Assembly: GCF_002019735.1 (NCBI RefSeq)
Contig: NZ_KV917378.1
Location: forward strand, 3,250,869-3,314,868
DNA from: Salipaludibacillus agaradhaerens
GTDB lineage: Bacteria; Bacillota; Bacilli; Bacillales; Salisediminibacteriaceae
Reading direction: 5' to 3'
Length of the DNA stretch: 64,000 bases
The translations under genes were made by a program, and so were the position numbers. Shown here one piece after another: positions 25,847 through 37,768 of this stretch. A model generated the notes under the pieces. That model searched no databases, was not told where the DNA came from, and saw only the letters and a list, made by a program, of their open reading frames with translations. Every line of letters starts with the position of its first letter. The first letter of the stretch is position 1.

Positions 25847-28396
25847 ATGAATGATTACGTAAAATCTTTTTTAATATTAAGCATAATTTTCATGTTGTTA
25901 GTCATTCCTACTAAAGGGGAACAAGGGAATGCACACTCCAATAAGAAGGCCTCTAAATCACCACCCATTAGTGAGAACACCCCTCCGGAATTTGAGGAAG
26001 TATCTGTTCATGATCCATCAATTATTAAAGTGGATGATATGTTTTATGTATTTGGTTCGCACATTGAAGCTGCAAAATCGTCTGATTTAAAAAGTTGGAC
26101 GAATTTTACGAACGGTTATACAACACCTGGTAATACACTTTATGGTGATTTGTCGGAAAATTTAGCAGAATCTTTTGCATGGGCTGGAGAAGATGATGCA
26201 GATAGTCGCGGTGGTTTTGCTGTGTGGGCACCGGAAATAGTTTGGAATGAACATTATGTCAAAGAGGATGGATCTAAAGGTGCTTATATGATGTATTACA
26301 GCGCTTCCTCTACGTATATTAGATCAGCCATCGGGATTGCTGTTGCTGATGACATTGAAGGGCCATACACATACGTTGATACCATCGTTTATTCTGGTTT
26401 TACTGAAGAAGAAGCCTATGATAGTAATAGTGAGATTAATAAAAAATGGACAAACACCCACCTTCCTTCTTTAATAGAAGCAGGGGATTTAGAAGAGGAA
26501 AATAGCGATTGGTTTAATGAGAATGGAAGTTATAACAATTTACACTATCCTAATGCCATTGATGCTAACGTTTTTTTTGATGAAGAAGATCGGTTGTGGA
26601 TGACTTACGGCTCTTGGTCAGGTGGTATTTTTATCGTTGAGCTAGATAAAGAAACAGGGTTAATAAACTACCCTGGTGAGGATGGGAAAACGTCTGATGG
26701 CCGACAGATAGACCGGTATTTTGGCACAAAAATTGCCGGGGGGTATGGTCGATCAGGTGAAGGGCCTTATGTCACTTATGATGAAGAAACAGGTTATTAC
26801 TACTTATACGTCACTTACGGTTGGTTAGGTGCTGATGGCGGCTATAACATGCGTGTATTTAGAGCTGAGTCGCCTGTTGGGCCTTATGAGGATGTTGCTG
26901 GACAGGATGCCGTTCTCCCGTCAAATACGGATAACGCACCTTATGGTAATAAACTAATGGGGAATTTCCTCTTTGAAAGAAAAGTAGGAGGTGAAGGCAC
27001 AGGCATTGGGCACGGTTATGTGTCACCAGGTCATAATTCGATATACACAGATGATAAAACAGGTGATAGGTTCAATGTCTTTCATACCCGCTTTCCTGAA
27101 ACAGGGGAAATGCATGAATTGCGTGTGCACCAGCTCTTTATGACAAAAGACGACTGGCCTGTCTCGGCGCCTTACAGGTATGCCGGCGAATCGCTAGAAA
27201 AAGTAAAGCGGAAAGATGTGATAGGAGATTACAAGTTTATTGATCACGGTAAAGAGAATACTGAGGGGTTAGAAACGTCTGTCTATATAACACTTGAAAA
27301 AAATAATAAAATATCAGGAGACGTTGAAGGAACGTGGAAAAGAACTGGACATTATTGGATAGAGCTTTCAATAGACGGAAACACCTATGCTGGTGTGTTT
27401 GTAAAGCAGTGGAATCATGTGGCCGAGCGTGAGGTGATGACATTTACGGCATTATCTGATGAAGGGGCATCAGTTTGGGGCACACAACTGCTAAAGAAAA
27501 CGGACGAAGAAGTGGTCTCAGATATAGTGGAAGATCTCACCCTTGGGGATACTGATAATGTTATCTCAAATCTTGACCTTCCAGTAGAAGGGACGAGAAA
27601 CGCTACGATTAGCTGGGAGACATCTAATGCAGAGGTGATCACTGAGTCGGGAGACATTACCCGCCCTGATGTTGGTGAAGATCCTGTCTCAGCTGAATTG
27701 ACAGCTACAATGACTAAAGGGGATGTGACAGATAACAAATCGTTTACTATAACCGTTTTACCTTATCGAGAAGCGGGTGAAATTGCTCATTATGCTTTTG
27801 ATGGTGACTTACAAGACAGTTTAGGGGAGCAAGATGCTGGCCAGGTCACAGGAGATCGGATAAATAACGAAGGTGGTGAAATCACTTTTACTGATGGAAA
27901 GCATGATCAAGCGGCTGTTTTTGACGGTTTTTCTGGCATCAGACTTCCTGATGGCTTAATTGCCGGCGATTCTTATTCTGTTTCTTTGTGGGTGAACCCA
28001 TCGGAATTGACCCAGTTTACAACCGCATTTTTCGGAGCGAGAAACGAAAATAACTGGATAAGTATGGTTCCGCAAGGGCCTGTCAATGGAGAAACAATGG
28101 TGTGGGCAGGGAGCTCTGCATGGTATGATGCATCAGCTGGATATACAATTCCTACTGGGGAATGGTCACATTTAGCGATTACCGTTCATCAAGGAGATGT
28201 AGAGATGTATATAAACGGGGAAAAGGTGTTTACAGGTACTAATTTTCCAGATGTTTTTACCACGACAAATGGTCAATTTAGTTTAGGTGTCAATTGGTGG
28301 GATCCACCGTTTCAAGGAGAAATGGACGAGTTGCGTATTTTTGAAGGTGTGTTAACAGAAGATGACATACATGATTTGGTGAAAAAAACTAACTAA
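25847..28396 (+). CDS. Exported GH43 arabinan-degrading enzyme with Ig-like and LamG domains
   Basis: An exported protein of 849 residues with a signal peptide (about residues 1-30). The GH43 five-bladed propeller (about 45-450) shows the catalytic triad: Asp in VHDPSIIKV, Asp in NAIDANVFFD and Glu in RSGEGPYVTYDE. Next are a small beta domain (about 460-555), an atrophied-Ig-like domain (about 560-640, GTRNATISWETSN) and a C-terminal concanavalin/LamG domain (about 645-845) that probably binds polysaccharide. By family and neighbours it is most likely an endo-1,5-alpha-L-arabinanase releasing arabino-oligosaccharides outside the cell. Related GH43 enzymes act on arabinoxylan, which I cannot exclude. 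The gene has cre control upstream and a terminator after. Confidence 0.87.
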   Translation: MNDYVKSFLILSIIFMLLVIPTKGEQGNAHSNKKASKSPPISENTPPEFEEVSVHDPSIIKVDDMFYVFGSHIEAAKSSDLKSWTNFTNGYTTPGNTLYGDLSENLAESFAWAGEDDADSRGGFAVWAPEIVWNEHYVKEDGSKGAYMMYYSASSTYIRSAIGIAVADDIEGPYTYVDTIVYSGFTEEEAYDSNSEINKKWTNTHLPSLIEAGDLEEENSDWFNENGSYNNLHYPNAIDANVFFDEEDRLWMTYGSWSGGIFIVELDKETGLINYPGEDGKTSDGRQIDRYFGTKIAGGYGRSGEGPYVTYDEETGYYYLYVTYGWLGADGGYNMRVFRAESPVGPYEDVAGQDAVLPSNTDNAPYGNKLMGNFLFERKVGGEGTGIGHGYVSPGHNSIYTDDKTGDRFNVFHTRFPETGEMHELRVHQLFMTKDDWPVSAPYRYAGESLEKVKRKDVIGDYKFIDHGKENTEGLETSVYITLEKNNKISGDVEGTWKRTGHYWIELSIDGNTYAGVFVKQWNHVAEREVMTFTALSDEGASVWGTQLLKKTDEEVVSDIVEDLTLGDTDNVISNLDLPVEGTRNATISWETSNAEVITESGDITRPDVGEDPVSAELTATMTKGDVTDNKSFTITVLPYREAGEIAHYAFDGDLQDSLGEQDAGQVTGDRINNEGGEITFTDGKHDQAAVFDGFSGIRLPDGLIAGDSYSVSLWVNPSELTQFTTAFFGARNENNWISMVPQGPVNGETMVWAGSSAWYDASAGYTIPTGEWSHLAITVHQGDVEMYINGEKVFTGTNFPDVFTTTNGQFSLGVNWWDPPFQGEMDELRIFEGVLTEDDIHDLVKKTN

Positions 28397-28411
28397 TTAA
28401 GAGTTTCTAGT

Positions 28412-28455
28412 GGGGCAAAAAATGGTTATATTTTCTTGCCCCTGATTATTTCTTT
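28412..28455 (+). terminator. Terminator after the arabinanase gene
   Basis: GGGGCAA (28412-28418) pairs with TTGCCCC (28436-28442), followed by the U-rich TGATTATTTCTTTT. Confidence 0.65.
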
Positions 28456-28666
28456 TCTCACAATTTAATCTGAATGTTTCTTTGTTCTAGCATAAAAGTT
28501 TTTTTTGCTTTATACTATAGTTAATAATTTTATTAATTAATTAACAATTAATAACGCATTCGATTTGTTTAATGGCATCATTCTTTTTCTAATTTTGAAG
28601 TCATATTTAAATGTGACATAATCTATCTTTAGCAAACATAACAATTATGATCGACTGACTCTCTAA

Positions 28667-30295
<1,629 letters not shown>

Positions 30296-30345
30296 CATTT
30301 GGGAAGAGTGAGTGGAATAAAACCTACTAAAAAAGTTAAATCAAT

Positions 30346-30377
30346 GAGCTAGGAAGCCATTTCCTAGCTCGTATTTT
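30346..30377. terminator. Bidirectional terminator between abfA and the regulator gene
   Basis: GAGCTAGGAA and TTCCTAGCTC form a perfect 10-bp stem with a short loop, followed by GTATTTT on the plus strand and preceded by A-rich sequence, suiting both convergent genes. Confidence 0.75.
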
Positions 30378-30441
30378 GGCTTGAATTTTAAAGATAGCCC
30401 CTTTAAGTGATAGTTGACTTTCACTCTGTCTTTAATGTCAT

Positions 30442-31371
30442 TTAATTATCTTGCTTTTCTTCTGGGTGCTTTTCATAATAAAGCCGAAATAAAATATCTT
30501 GATTATAGTTACCGAACTCTTTCCCAAAGATAGTTAAACCACCTACATGTTTGGAATCGGGGAGAACAGCAAGCTTAAAACTCCAAAGCGGTGAGCGGAC
30601 ATCTATATCATGGATCGTTACATCCGAAATTCTACCGTTTTCAATAAATGTCCCTTCTTCATTAATACGAAGACTTTTTAATAGCCCATATTGATTAATA
30701 ACTTTTGGCCACCAATCTGGTGTGTACTTCCCTGGACTGTCCCCGAAATCTCCTGGACTCGTCCATATACCGAGTTTTTGAGAATTTAAATAAAAGGTGA
30801 TGTCAGATGGCCAGTCTTCATTCGTAAAAGGGGCTTCTGAAGACAATTCTAGTGAAATTTCCAACTCTTTAGGGGTCTCATTGTGGTTCAGGAAATTAGG
30901 TATTTTATACTCAACATGTCCTTTTGAAAACCAGAGAATTTTTGCATTAACCCGCTCTGGATCAAGAAAATACCTTGGTTCGTCAAATTGGCCTATTATT
31001 TTTTCCTCGGTAGCAAGGCCACATGTAGGTAAGACATTAAAATCTGTATAATGCCCTACAGAGAGGGTGGATTGATGGTAATGACTAAGCTTTTCTTTAT
31101 TAGATGGAAAGAGAATATTGATTGAGTCAATAACTAAAATGCAGAGCTTTTGGATACCGGCTTTACCAGGTACCATTTCCGTACGAATAATGTTAGCCTT
31201 CTCCAATTTTTTAATGTGCATGGTCATAATAGCACTGCTTACCCCGACTGCTTCAGCTAATTCTCGAATATTCATAGGTTTTTTTGTTAGTTCCTGTATG
31301 ATCGCGATTCTGACTTTACTAGCTAGTGCTTCATACACAGGTAAAGATTCAGTGGAAATATCTAATTGCAT
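30442..31371 (-). CDS. ArsR-type winged-helix regulator with large C-terminal domain
   Basis: A probable transcriptional regulator of 309 residues. Residues 10-75 form a winged helix (VRIAIIQELTKKPMNIRELA, then VSSAIMTMHIKKLEKANII). The remaining 230 residues form a beta-rich domain with SDITFYLNSQKLG and PGKYTPDWWPKV, as in the long ArsR-family proteins found beside arabinofuranosidase genes. This part probably binds a sugar ligand; that is inference. There are no Cys pairs for metal sensing. The start at 31371 has GGAGGAAAAC just before the ATG; the longer reading to 31413 lacks a ribosome binding site. It faces abfA convergently, so it may control the local arabinan genes. Confidence 0.8.
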   Translation of the reverse strand: MQLDISTESLPVYEALASKVRIAIIQELTKKPMNIRELAEAVGVSSAIMTMHIKKLEKANIIRTEMVPGKAGIQKLCILVIDSINILFPSNKEKLSHYHQSTLSVGHYTDFNVLPTCGLATEEKIIGQFDEPRYFLDPERVNAKILWFSKGHVEYKIPNFLNHNETPKELEISLELSSEAPFTNEDWPSDITFYLNSQKLGIWTSPGDFGDSPGKYTPDWWPKVINQYGLLKSLRINEEGTFIENGRISDVTIHDIDVRSPLWSFKLAVLPDSKHVGGLTIFGKEFGNYNQDILFRLYYEKHPEEKQDN

Positions 31372-31549
31372 AGTTTTCCTCCAATGATGCTTAATCAGCT
31401 TAAAGTAGAGCACATATCCATATATTAATGAAAGAAAGTATATACCCTACTCTAAGGCAGCCTATAATCACGCTGTCTGTGATTATATTAACATCTATAT
31501 TTATGAATTGAAAGTTCATCCCTTTGTGGTATGAATTTTTTTAATTTTT

Positions 31550-31715
31550 ATCACAGATAACCGTACGTAAAACGTCTGCCTCAAAATAGAGAGCAGAGAA
31601 AAGATATTTAGCTGGAAGATAACAACGGATGCTAATGTCCTGATTCACGCAACTACCAATCAGTGAGAGAACGGCGAAAACGTCTACTGATTGAAAATCC
31701 GTTTTATTCAGACTC
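31550..31715 (+). repeat. Interspersed structured repeat, copy D
   Basis: Full-length copy: left end ATCACAGATAACCGTACGTAAAACG, hairpin CTGCCTC-AAAATA-GAGAGCAG, then GGATGCTAATGTCCTGATT, hairpin CCAATCAGTGA with CTACTGATTG, and right end CCGTTTTATTCAG. It lies between the divergent regulator and araD, upstream of the AraR boxes. Confidence 0.8.
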
Positions 31716-31796
31716 TAGGTAAAACAGTAAAGGAGCGTCAGGGGAAAAAGGGGTTATGTTTATTGAAAGTTTTTAAAATATCCATCATCCTAGCAA

Positions 31797-31812
31797 TTAT
31801 GTACGTACAAGT
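31797..31812 (+). promoter_or_regulatory. Candidate AraR operator, distal
   Basis: TTATGTACGTACAAGT closely matches the palindromic AraR box of Bacillus (TTGTACGTACAA core). It lies 180 bases before araD. Confidence 0.6.
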
Positions 31813-31909
31813 CATGGGGATCTATAAAAAATAAAATAATATAGAATAATTCATTTTAATTGTCACAAAACGAACACATATGAATCAATATCTATTTATA
31901 AAAAAATAA

Positions 31910-31937
31910 TTGAAATACATACGTACAAGTGTATAAT
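31910..31937 (+). promoter_or_regulatory. araD promoter with overlapping AraR operator
   Basis: TTGAAA (31910-31915), 16 bases, TATAAT (31932-31937) is a strong sigma-A promoter. Between the boxes lies AAATACATACGTACAAGT (31913-31930), a second AraR-like box sharing ACGTACAAGT with the distal one. Bound AraR would block polymerase; arabinose would relieve it. Confidence 0.7.
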
Positions 31938-31941
31938 ATTA

Positions 31942-31955
31942 AGTAAGCGCTTCAA
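31942..31955 (+). promoter_or_regulatory. cre site in the araD leader
   Basis: AGTAAGCGCTTCAA fits the CcpA operator consensus with small deviation and lies just after the -10 box. Confidence 0.55.
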
Positions 31956-31977
31956 CCAAATGGAAAGGGTGATGAAC

Positions 31978-32667
31978 GTGTTAGAACAATTAAAAGAGGC
32001 CGTCTATAAAGCCAACCTTTATCTCCCTAAGTATCAGCTTGTCACACTGACGTGGGGAAATGTCAGTGGGATTGATAGGGAAAAAGGTTTAGTGGTGATT
32101 AAACCAAGTGGTGTCGAATACTTTGACATGAAAAGCAAAGATATGGTTGTTGTAGATTTAGAGGGCAATATTGTAGAGGGTGACTTGAAACCATCATCTG
32201 ATACGCCTACTCACCTTGCCCTATATCGCGCTTTCGAAAATATCGGAGGTATTGTTCACACTCACTCTACGTGGGCGACTGCTTGGGCTCAAGCTGGAAA
32301 AGATCTTCCGCCTTTTGGTACCACTCATGCTGACTATTTCCATGGTCCTGTGCCATGTACTCGCAAACTGACTAAAGCAGAAATAGAAGGGGACTATGAA
32401 CTAGAAACTGGTCACGTCATTATCGAAACCTTTCAAGATAAAGATCCTGTGAAAACACCTGGTGTACTTGTTCATTCACACGCCCCGTTTATTTGGGGGA
32501 AAGATGCTATGAAAGCGGTACAAAATGCGCAAGTTTTGGAAGAGATGGCTAGTATGGCGCAAAAAACGTTAGCTATAAATCCTAAAACGCCTCCAATGGA
32601 TAATGTATTAATGGATAGACACTTTTTTAGAAAACATGGCGCAAAAGCTTACTATGGACAAAACTAG
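31978..32667 (+). CDS. araD: L-ribulose-5-phosphate 4-epimerase
   Basis: Cytoplasmic zinc enzyme converting L-ribulose 5-phosphate to D-xylulose 5-phosphate. The protein has 229 residues, the usual length. Class II aldolase-like motifs are [32 protein letters not shown] and the zinc-binding [12 protein letters not shown]. The GTG at 31978 is chosen: AAAGGG is eight bases upstream and the start then matches B. subtilis AraD (MLE...). The in-frame ATGs at 31960 and 31972 lie before or within the ribosome binding site. First gene of araD-araB-araA, an order different from B. subtilis araABD. Confidence 0.95.
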   Translation: MLEQLKEAVYKANLYLPKYQLVTLTWGNVSGIDREKGLVVIKPSGVEYFDMKSKDMVVVDLEGNIVEGDLKPSSDTPTHLALYRAFENIGGIVHTHSTWATAWAQAGKDLPPFGTTHADYFHGPVPCTRKLTKAEIEGDYELETGHVIIETFQDKDPVKTPGVLVHSHAPFIWGKDAMKAVQNAQVLEEMASMAQKTLAINPKTPPMDNVLMDRHFFRKHGAKAYYGQN

Positions 32668-32687
32668 ACTGATAGGAGGAATAACGG

Positions 32688-34361
32688 ATGTCAAAGAAAT
32701 ATACTGTCGGGGTTGACTACGGAACGGAATCTGGAAGAGCCGTCTTAATTGATTTATCTAATGGGAAAGAAATTGCAGATCATGTGACACCGTACCGACA
32801 TGGTGTCATTGATGATAGATTACCAGAATCGGGGATAAAACTGGAGCATGAATGGGCCCTTCAACATCCGCTTGATTATGTTGAGGTTCTGACTACTTCT
32901 GTACCGGCTGTTATGAAAGAGACTGGCATTGATCCGAATGATGTGATTGGCATTGGCGTCGATTTTACAGCTTGCACGATGCTCCCGATTGACGAAAAAG
33001 GGCAGCCTCTTTGCTTGAATGAAAACTATAAAGATAACCCCCATAGTTGGGTGAAGTTATGGAAACACCACGCAGCACAAGATGAAGCGAATTTAATAAA
33101 TGAGATAGCAGAAAAGAGAGGCGAAAAATTTTTACCACGGTATGGAGGGAAAATTTCGTCTGAGTGGATGATAGCTAAAATATGGCAAATATTAGATGAA
33201 TCTGAGGACATCTATCATCAGACAGATCAGTTTTTAGAAGCGACAGACTGGATTGTGTCACAAATGACGGGCACTATCACAAAAAATAGCTGTACCGCGG
33301 GCTATAAAGCCATTTGGCATAAGCAAGACGGGTACCCATCTAATGATTTTTTCAGATCATTAGATCCACGATTAGAAAAGCTAACAGAAACAAAATTACG
33401 TGGAGACATATTACCGTTGGGAGCGAAAGCTGGTCAGCTACAGCCTGAGATAGCAGATAAGATGGGCTTAAAAGCAGGGATAGCAGTCGCAGTAGGGAAT
33501 GTAGATGCTCATGCTGCTGTTCCGGCAGTAGGAGTGACAACACCCGGGAAACTTGTCATGGCTATGGGCACGTCTATTTGCCACATGTTATTAGGGGAAA
33601 AAGAAAATAAGGTTGAGGGTATGTGTGGAGTTGTAGAAGACGGCATTATCCCTGGTTACTTAGGATATGAAGCCGGTCAATCGGCTGTGGGTGATATTTT
33701 TGCTTGGTTTGTTAATAACAGTGTGCCTCAATCCATTTTCAAAGAAGCTGAAGACCGAAAAGTCAATGTCCATACGCTATTAGAAGAAAAAGCAGCAGTC
33801 TATAAGCCAGGTGAATCAGGGCTAGTGGCTCTCGATTGGTGGAATGGCAACCGGTCGATTCTTGTAGATACAGAATTGTCAGGACTGATGCTCGGCTATA
33901 CACTCTCTACAAAAACTGAAGAAATGTATCGAGCACTTCTTGAAGCAACAGCCTATGGTACCCGAGCGATTGTAGATGCTTTTCATAATAATGGTGTGTC
34001 TGTAGATGTTCTTTATGCGTGTGGGGGGCTTCCTCAAAAAAATAAGTTACTTATGCAAATTTATGCCGATGTCACGAACCGCGAAATCCGTATTGCGGCC
34101 TCTAAGCAAACCCCCGCCCTTGGAGCAGCGATGTTTGCAGCAGTTGCTGCTGGGAGTGCAACTGGTGGATATGACACGATTACAGAAGCTGCAGCCCACA
34201 TGGGGCGGGTGAAGGATGAAAGTTACAAGCCGATCCCAGAAAATGTAGCCGTATATGAAAAACTCTACCGCGAATATGAAGCGCTCCATGACTATTTTGC
34301 CCGTGGTACTAATGATGTCATGAAACGTTTGAAATCGTTAAAAGCAGAAATGAGCAAATAA
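32688..34361 (+). CDS. araB: Ribulokinase
   Basis: FGGY-family kinase phosphorylating L-ribulose, 557 residues. N-terminal phosphate-binding motif [15 protein letters not shown], substrate region [13 protein letters not shown], and C-terminal ATP-binding [20 protein letters not shown] with [21 protein letters not shown] precedes the ATG, 20 bases after araD. It supplies the substrate of AraD. Confidence 0.96.
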   Translation: MSKKYTVGVDYGTESGRAVLIDLSNGKEIADHVTPYRHGVIDDRLPESGIKLEHEWALQHPLDYVEVLTTSVPAVMKETGIDPNDVIGIGVDFTACTMLPIDEKGQPLCLNENYKDNPHSWVKLWKHHAAQDEANLINEIAEKRGEKFLPRYGGKISSEWMIAKIWQILDESEDIYHQTDQFLEATDWIVSQMTGTITKNSCTAGYKAIWHKQDGYPSNDFFRSLDPRLEKLTETKLRGDILPLGAKAGQLQPEIADKMGLKAGIAVAVGNVDAHAAVPAVGVTTPGKLVMAMGTSICHMLLGEKENKVEGMCGVVEDGIIPGYLGYEAGQSAVGDIFAWFVNNSVPQSIFKEAEDRKVNVHTLLEEKAAVYKPGESGLVALDWWNGNRSILVDTELSGLMLGYTLSTKTEEMYRALLEATAYGTRAIVDAFHNNGVSVDVLYACGGLPQKNKLLMQIYADVTNREIRIAASKQTPALGAAMFAAVAAGSATGGYDTITEAAAHMGRVKDESYKPIPENVAVYEKLYREYEALHDYFARGTNDVMKRLKSLKAEMSK

Positions 34362-34378
34362 AGGAGAGGATGTCAGTC

Positions 34379-35878
34379 ATGTTAAAGACAAAAAATTATT
34401 CGTTCTGGTTTGTAACGGGAAGTCAACATTTGTATGGACCTGAAACTATTAAACAAGTAGAAGAACACTCAAGAATCATCGTTGAAAAATTAATTCAGGA
34501 AGCTTCTTTACCTTATACGATTGAGTTAAAAGAGGTATTAACAACACCTGATGCCATTGGCAAACTGTTATCTGATGCTAACAATGATGATAGTTGTGGT
34601 GGTGTGATTACATGGATGCATACATTCTCACCGGCAAAAATGTGGATAAACGGTTTGAAGAAATTGTCTAAACCACTTCTTCACCTGCATACCCAGTATA
34701 ATCGTGAAATTCCATTTGACGATATTGATATGGACTTCATGAACTTAAATCAATCTGCCCACGGAGATCGAGAATACGGACATATTGGAGCGAGATTAGG
34801 GGTTAAACGAAAAGTGATTGTTGGTCATTGGCAAAATGAGGACGTACAGATACGACTAGCTTCATGGATGAGAACGGCAGCGGCATTTAGTGATGGTGAA
34901 AACCTTAAAGTCGCTCGTTTCGGTGATAACATGCGTGAAGTGGCAGTGACCGAGGGTGATAAGGTTGAGGCGCAAACAAAGTTTGGCTGGTCCATTTCTG
35001 CTTTTGGGATTGGAGATCTTGTGGAGTCCATGAATACTGTTTCTACAGATGACATTGAACATCTATATAGTGACTATAAAGAGCTTTATAAAATCGATTC
35101 TGCAGTGGAGTCAAATGAGGACAAAAAAGCGTCTATTTTAGAACAAGCAAAAATTGAGTTAGGATTAAAAAGATTTTTAGAAAACGGTGGTTTTACAGCG
35201 TTTACAAGTAACTTTGAAGACTTGCATGGCATGAAACAATTGCCAGGACTTGCTGTACAACGTTTAATGGCGCAGGGGTACGGATTTGGTGGAGAAGGAG
35301 ACTGGAAAACTGCTGCTTTGCTTAGGATGATGAAAATTATTGCAGACGGTAAAGGCACTTCCTTTATGGAGGACTATACGTATCATTTAGAGAAAGGTCA
35401 CGAGTTAGTACTAGGTTCTCATATGCTCGAAGTATGTCCAACAGTAGCAGCGACACAACCTGACATTCAAGTGCACCCCCTAGGAATTGGGGGAAAAGAA
35501 GATCCTGCCCGTCTTGTCTTTGATGGCGCAGCAGGTTCAGCGTTAAATGCTTCACTTGTTGATCTAGGAAATCGCTTCCGTCTAGTGGTGAACGAAGTAG
35601 AGGCGGTTCAACCTGAACGAGCAATGCCGAAGTTGCCAGTGGCTAAAGTGTTATGGAGGTGTAAGCCGTCATTGAGTGAAGCGACAGAAGCATGGATTCA
35701 TGCGGGAGGCGCACACCACACAGTATTTTCATTTAATGTAACACCTGAACAACTTTATGACTGGGCAACACTCACTGACATTGAAATTGTTTTTATTAAT
35801 GATAAAACAGATGTGCTGCAATTCCAACAACAGTTGCAATGGAATGATGTTTACAGACGATTAAAGGTTTCGTTCTAA
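34379..35878 (+). CDS. araA: L-arabinose isomerase
   Basis: Mn-dependent isomerase converting L-arabinose to L-ribulose, 499 residues. The signature FWFVTGSQHLYGPET opens the protein, with MHTFSPAKMWI, HLHTQYNREIPF, and metal-binding region GEGDWKTAALLR and SHMLEVCPT (catalytic Glu and His). The ATG at 34379 is chosen over ATG 34370, which is only a few bases after AAGGAG. Last gene of the araDBA unit. No arabinose transporter gene is seen beside it. Confidence 0.96.
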   Translation: MLKTKNYSFWFVTGSQHLYGPETIKQVEEHSRIIVEKLIQEASLPYTIELKEVLTTPDAIGKLLSDANNDDSCGGVITWMHTFSPAKMWINGLKKLSKPLLHLHTQYNREIPFDDIDMDFMNLNQSAHGDREYGHIGARLGVKRKVIVGHWQNEDVQIRLASWMRTAAAFSDGENLKVARFGDNMREVAVTEGDKVEAQTKFGWSISAFGIGDLVESMNTVSTDDIEHLYSDYKELYKIDSAVESNEDKKASILEQAKIELGLKRFLENGGFTAFTSNFEDLHGMKQLPGLAVQRLMAQGYGFGGEGDWKTAALLRMMKIIADGKGTSFMEDYTYHLEKGHELVLGSHMLEVCPTVAATQPDIQVHPLGIGGKEDPARLVFDGAAGSALNASLVDLGNRFRLVVNEVEAVQPERAMPKLPVAKVLWRCKPSLSEATEAWIHAGGAHHTVFSFNVTPEQLYDWATLTDIEIVFINDKTDVLQFQQQLQWNDVYRRLKVSF

Positions 35879-35960
35879 CTCTGAGTGGTTAGTGTTCCGA
35901 ATCTTCATGAGATGACAAAGTATGCACTTCATAAATGAATGGTAGTTGTAATTTAGCATA

Positions 35961-35974
35961 TGGAAGCGTTTAAC
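35961..35974 (+). promoter_or_regulatory. Candidate cre site before the second GH51 gene
   Basis: TGGAAGCGTTTAAC resembles a CcpA operator but has two deviations. It lies 28 bases before the start codon and close to the ribosome binding site. Confidence 0.4.
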
Positions 35975-36001
35975 CTTTTAGAAAAGTGAGGGGATATAGC
36001 A

Positions 36002-37483
36002 ATGAGTATTAACGTGAACGTCTATACGGACTTTAATGAAGGGAAGATTAGTAAACATATATATGGGCATTTTTCTGAGCATCTTGGACGTTGTATTTAT
36101 GAAGGGATTTGGGTTGGAGAAGATTCAGAGATTCCTAATATAGACGGCATTCGTAATGATGTTTTAGCGGCGTTAAAGGAGTTAAATATTCCGGTATTAC
36201 GATGGCCAGGCGGGTGCTTTGCTGATGAATACCATTGGAAAGATGGTATAGGACCGAGGGAAAAACGGAAGAGAATGGTTAACACGCATTGGGGCGGCGT
36301 CGTAGAAAACAATCATTTTGGCACCCATGAGTTTATGAGGCTGTGTGAGCTTTTGGACACTGAACCGTATATTTGTGGAAATGTAGGAAGTGGTACGGTA
36401 CAGGAAATGTCAGAATGGGTGGAATATATGACATTTGGTGGTGAGTCCCCAATGTCCGCTTGGCGTCAGGAAAATGGGCAAAAAGATCCTTGGAAGCTTA
36501 AATATTTTGGGGTCGGCAATGAAAATTGGGGTTGTGGTGGCAATATGCGTCCTGAGTATTACGCAGACCTTTACCGTCGCTATCAAACATATGTGAGAAA
36601 TTATGGTGATAACAAGATTTATAGAATTGCCGGTGGTGCTAATGTAGATGATTTTAACTGGACAGATGTTCTCATGAGAGAAGCGGCTCACCTTATGGAC
36701 GGTCTAAGTTTGCATTATTATGTTGTTCCAGGTGAATGGTCAAATAAAGGATCGGCATTAGATCCCAAGGAAGAAGCGTGGTTCAGGACGATGAAAAAAT
36801 CCTTCCATATGGAGACACTCATCTCAAAACATGCCACAATTATGAATAAATATGATCCGGAAAAACGCATTGGCATGATTATTGATGAGTGGGGAACATG
36901 GTTTGACGTTGAACCAGGCACGAATCCCGGCTTCTTATTTCAACAAAATACCATTCGTGATGCACTGGTGGCGGGTTTACATTTTAATATATTCCATGAA
37001 CATAACGACCGTGTTCATATGGCTAACATTGCTCAAATGGTTAATGTGCTACAAGCAATGATTTTAACAGAAGGCGATAAAATGATCAAAACGCCGACTT
37101 ATCATGTGTTTAATATGTACAAAGTCCATCAGGATGCAGAGCGCTTAGCAATAAAGCAGCCAGAGGACACCTATGAGTTTAACGGAGAAGCATTACCGCG
37201 AGTGAGTACGACGGCTTCCCAAAATAGCAACGGCGAGATTAATGTCAGTCTCTGTCACATTAATCCTCGTGAGGAAACGACAGTTTCTCTCAATCTACAA
37301 GGGTTAACTGAGCTTAACCACGTGACAGGGAGCATTATTACAGCATCTGAATTGAACGCTCATAACACATTTGAACAACCTCATAATGTGAGAACAGAAG
37401 CGTATAGCAATTTTACACAACATGGAACAAGCTTGGAATTAACGGTACCTCCAGCTTCTGTTTTGACGTTGACTATCAGCTAA
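36002..37483 (+). CDS. abf2: Alpha-L-arabinofuranosidase, GH51 (Abf2/Xsa type)
   Basis: Second intracellular GH51 enzyme, 493 residues, without signal peptide. Acid/base Glu is in [12 protein letters not shown] and nucleophile Glu in [28 protein letters not shown] and [11 protein letters not shown] are typical of the B. subtilis Abf2/XsaA group. B. subtilis also has two GH51 enzymes with different preference for arabinan side chains and arabinoxylan; the same division is likely here. Start ATG after GTGAGGGGATA. A candidate cre site is upstream. Confidence 0.92.
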   Translation: MSINVNVYTDFNEGKISKHIYGHFSEHLGRCIYEGIWVGEDSEIPNIDGIRNDVLAALKELNIPVLRWPGGCFADEYHWKDGIGPREKRKRMVNTHWGGVVENNHFGTHEFMRLCELLDTEPYICGNVGSGTVQEMSEWVEYMTFGGESPMSAWRQENGQKDPWKLKYFGVGNENWGCGGNMRPEYYADLYRRYQTYVRNYGDNKIYRIAGGANVDDFNWTDVLMREAAHLMDGLSLHYYVVPGEWSNKGSALDPKEEAWFRTMKKSFHMETLISKHATIMNKYDPEKRIGMIIDEWGTWFDVEPGTNPGFLFQQNTIRDALVAGLHFNIFHEHNDRVHMANIAQMVNVLQAMILTEGDKMIKTPTYHVFNMYKVHQDAERLAIKQPEDTYEFNGEALPRVSTTASQNSNGEINVSLCHINPREETTVSLNLQGLTELNHVTGSIITASELNAHNTFEQPHNVRTEAYSNFTQHGTSLELTVPPASVLTLTIS

Positions 37484-37501
37484 TCAATTTAAATGTACAT
37501 G

Positions 37502-37528
37502 AAGCGGGGGAGAGTGTTCTCTCCTGCT
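37502..37528 (+). terminator. Hairpin after abf2
   Basis: AAGCGGGGGAGAG pairs with CTCTCCTGCTT (one unpaired base) around TGTT. The right side is followed by TAAAAAC instead of a U tract, so termination is uncertain. Confidence 0.45.
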
Positions 37529-37644
37529 TTAAAAACGTGCTAGCAAATTCTCCGTTGTACTATGAGAAAGGTGATTTTATCCCATTTTTAAGGGGCAGTA
37601 AAACCCCATCTCAGAACTTAAGAAGATCGAAAAGTTAGGTAAAC

Positions 37645-37730
37645 TGCCCGTAAAGGTTCGTTAAGTTAAACTAACAATCAGTGGGGGATGAAGGAAAACT
37701 TCCATGATTGAAGCTGAGCTTTATGAAATA
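37645..37730 (+). repeat. Interspersed structured repeat, copy F (diverged)
   Basis: Fragment of the dispersed family. TGCCCGTAAAGG recalls the left end; CAATCAGTGG, GGAAAAC, TTCCATGATTGAAG and TTTATG recall the right hairpin and end. The middle part is missing. Identification is weaker than for copies C-E. Confidence 0.4.
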
Positions 37731-37768
37731 CTATATGCGTCCTTCAGGAATGAAAGGAGTTCGTCATC

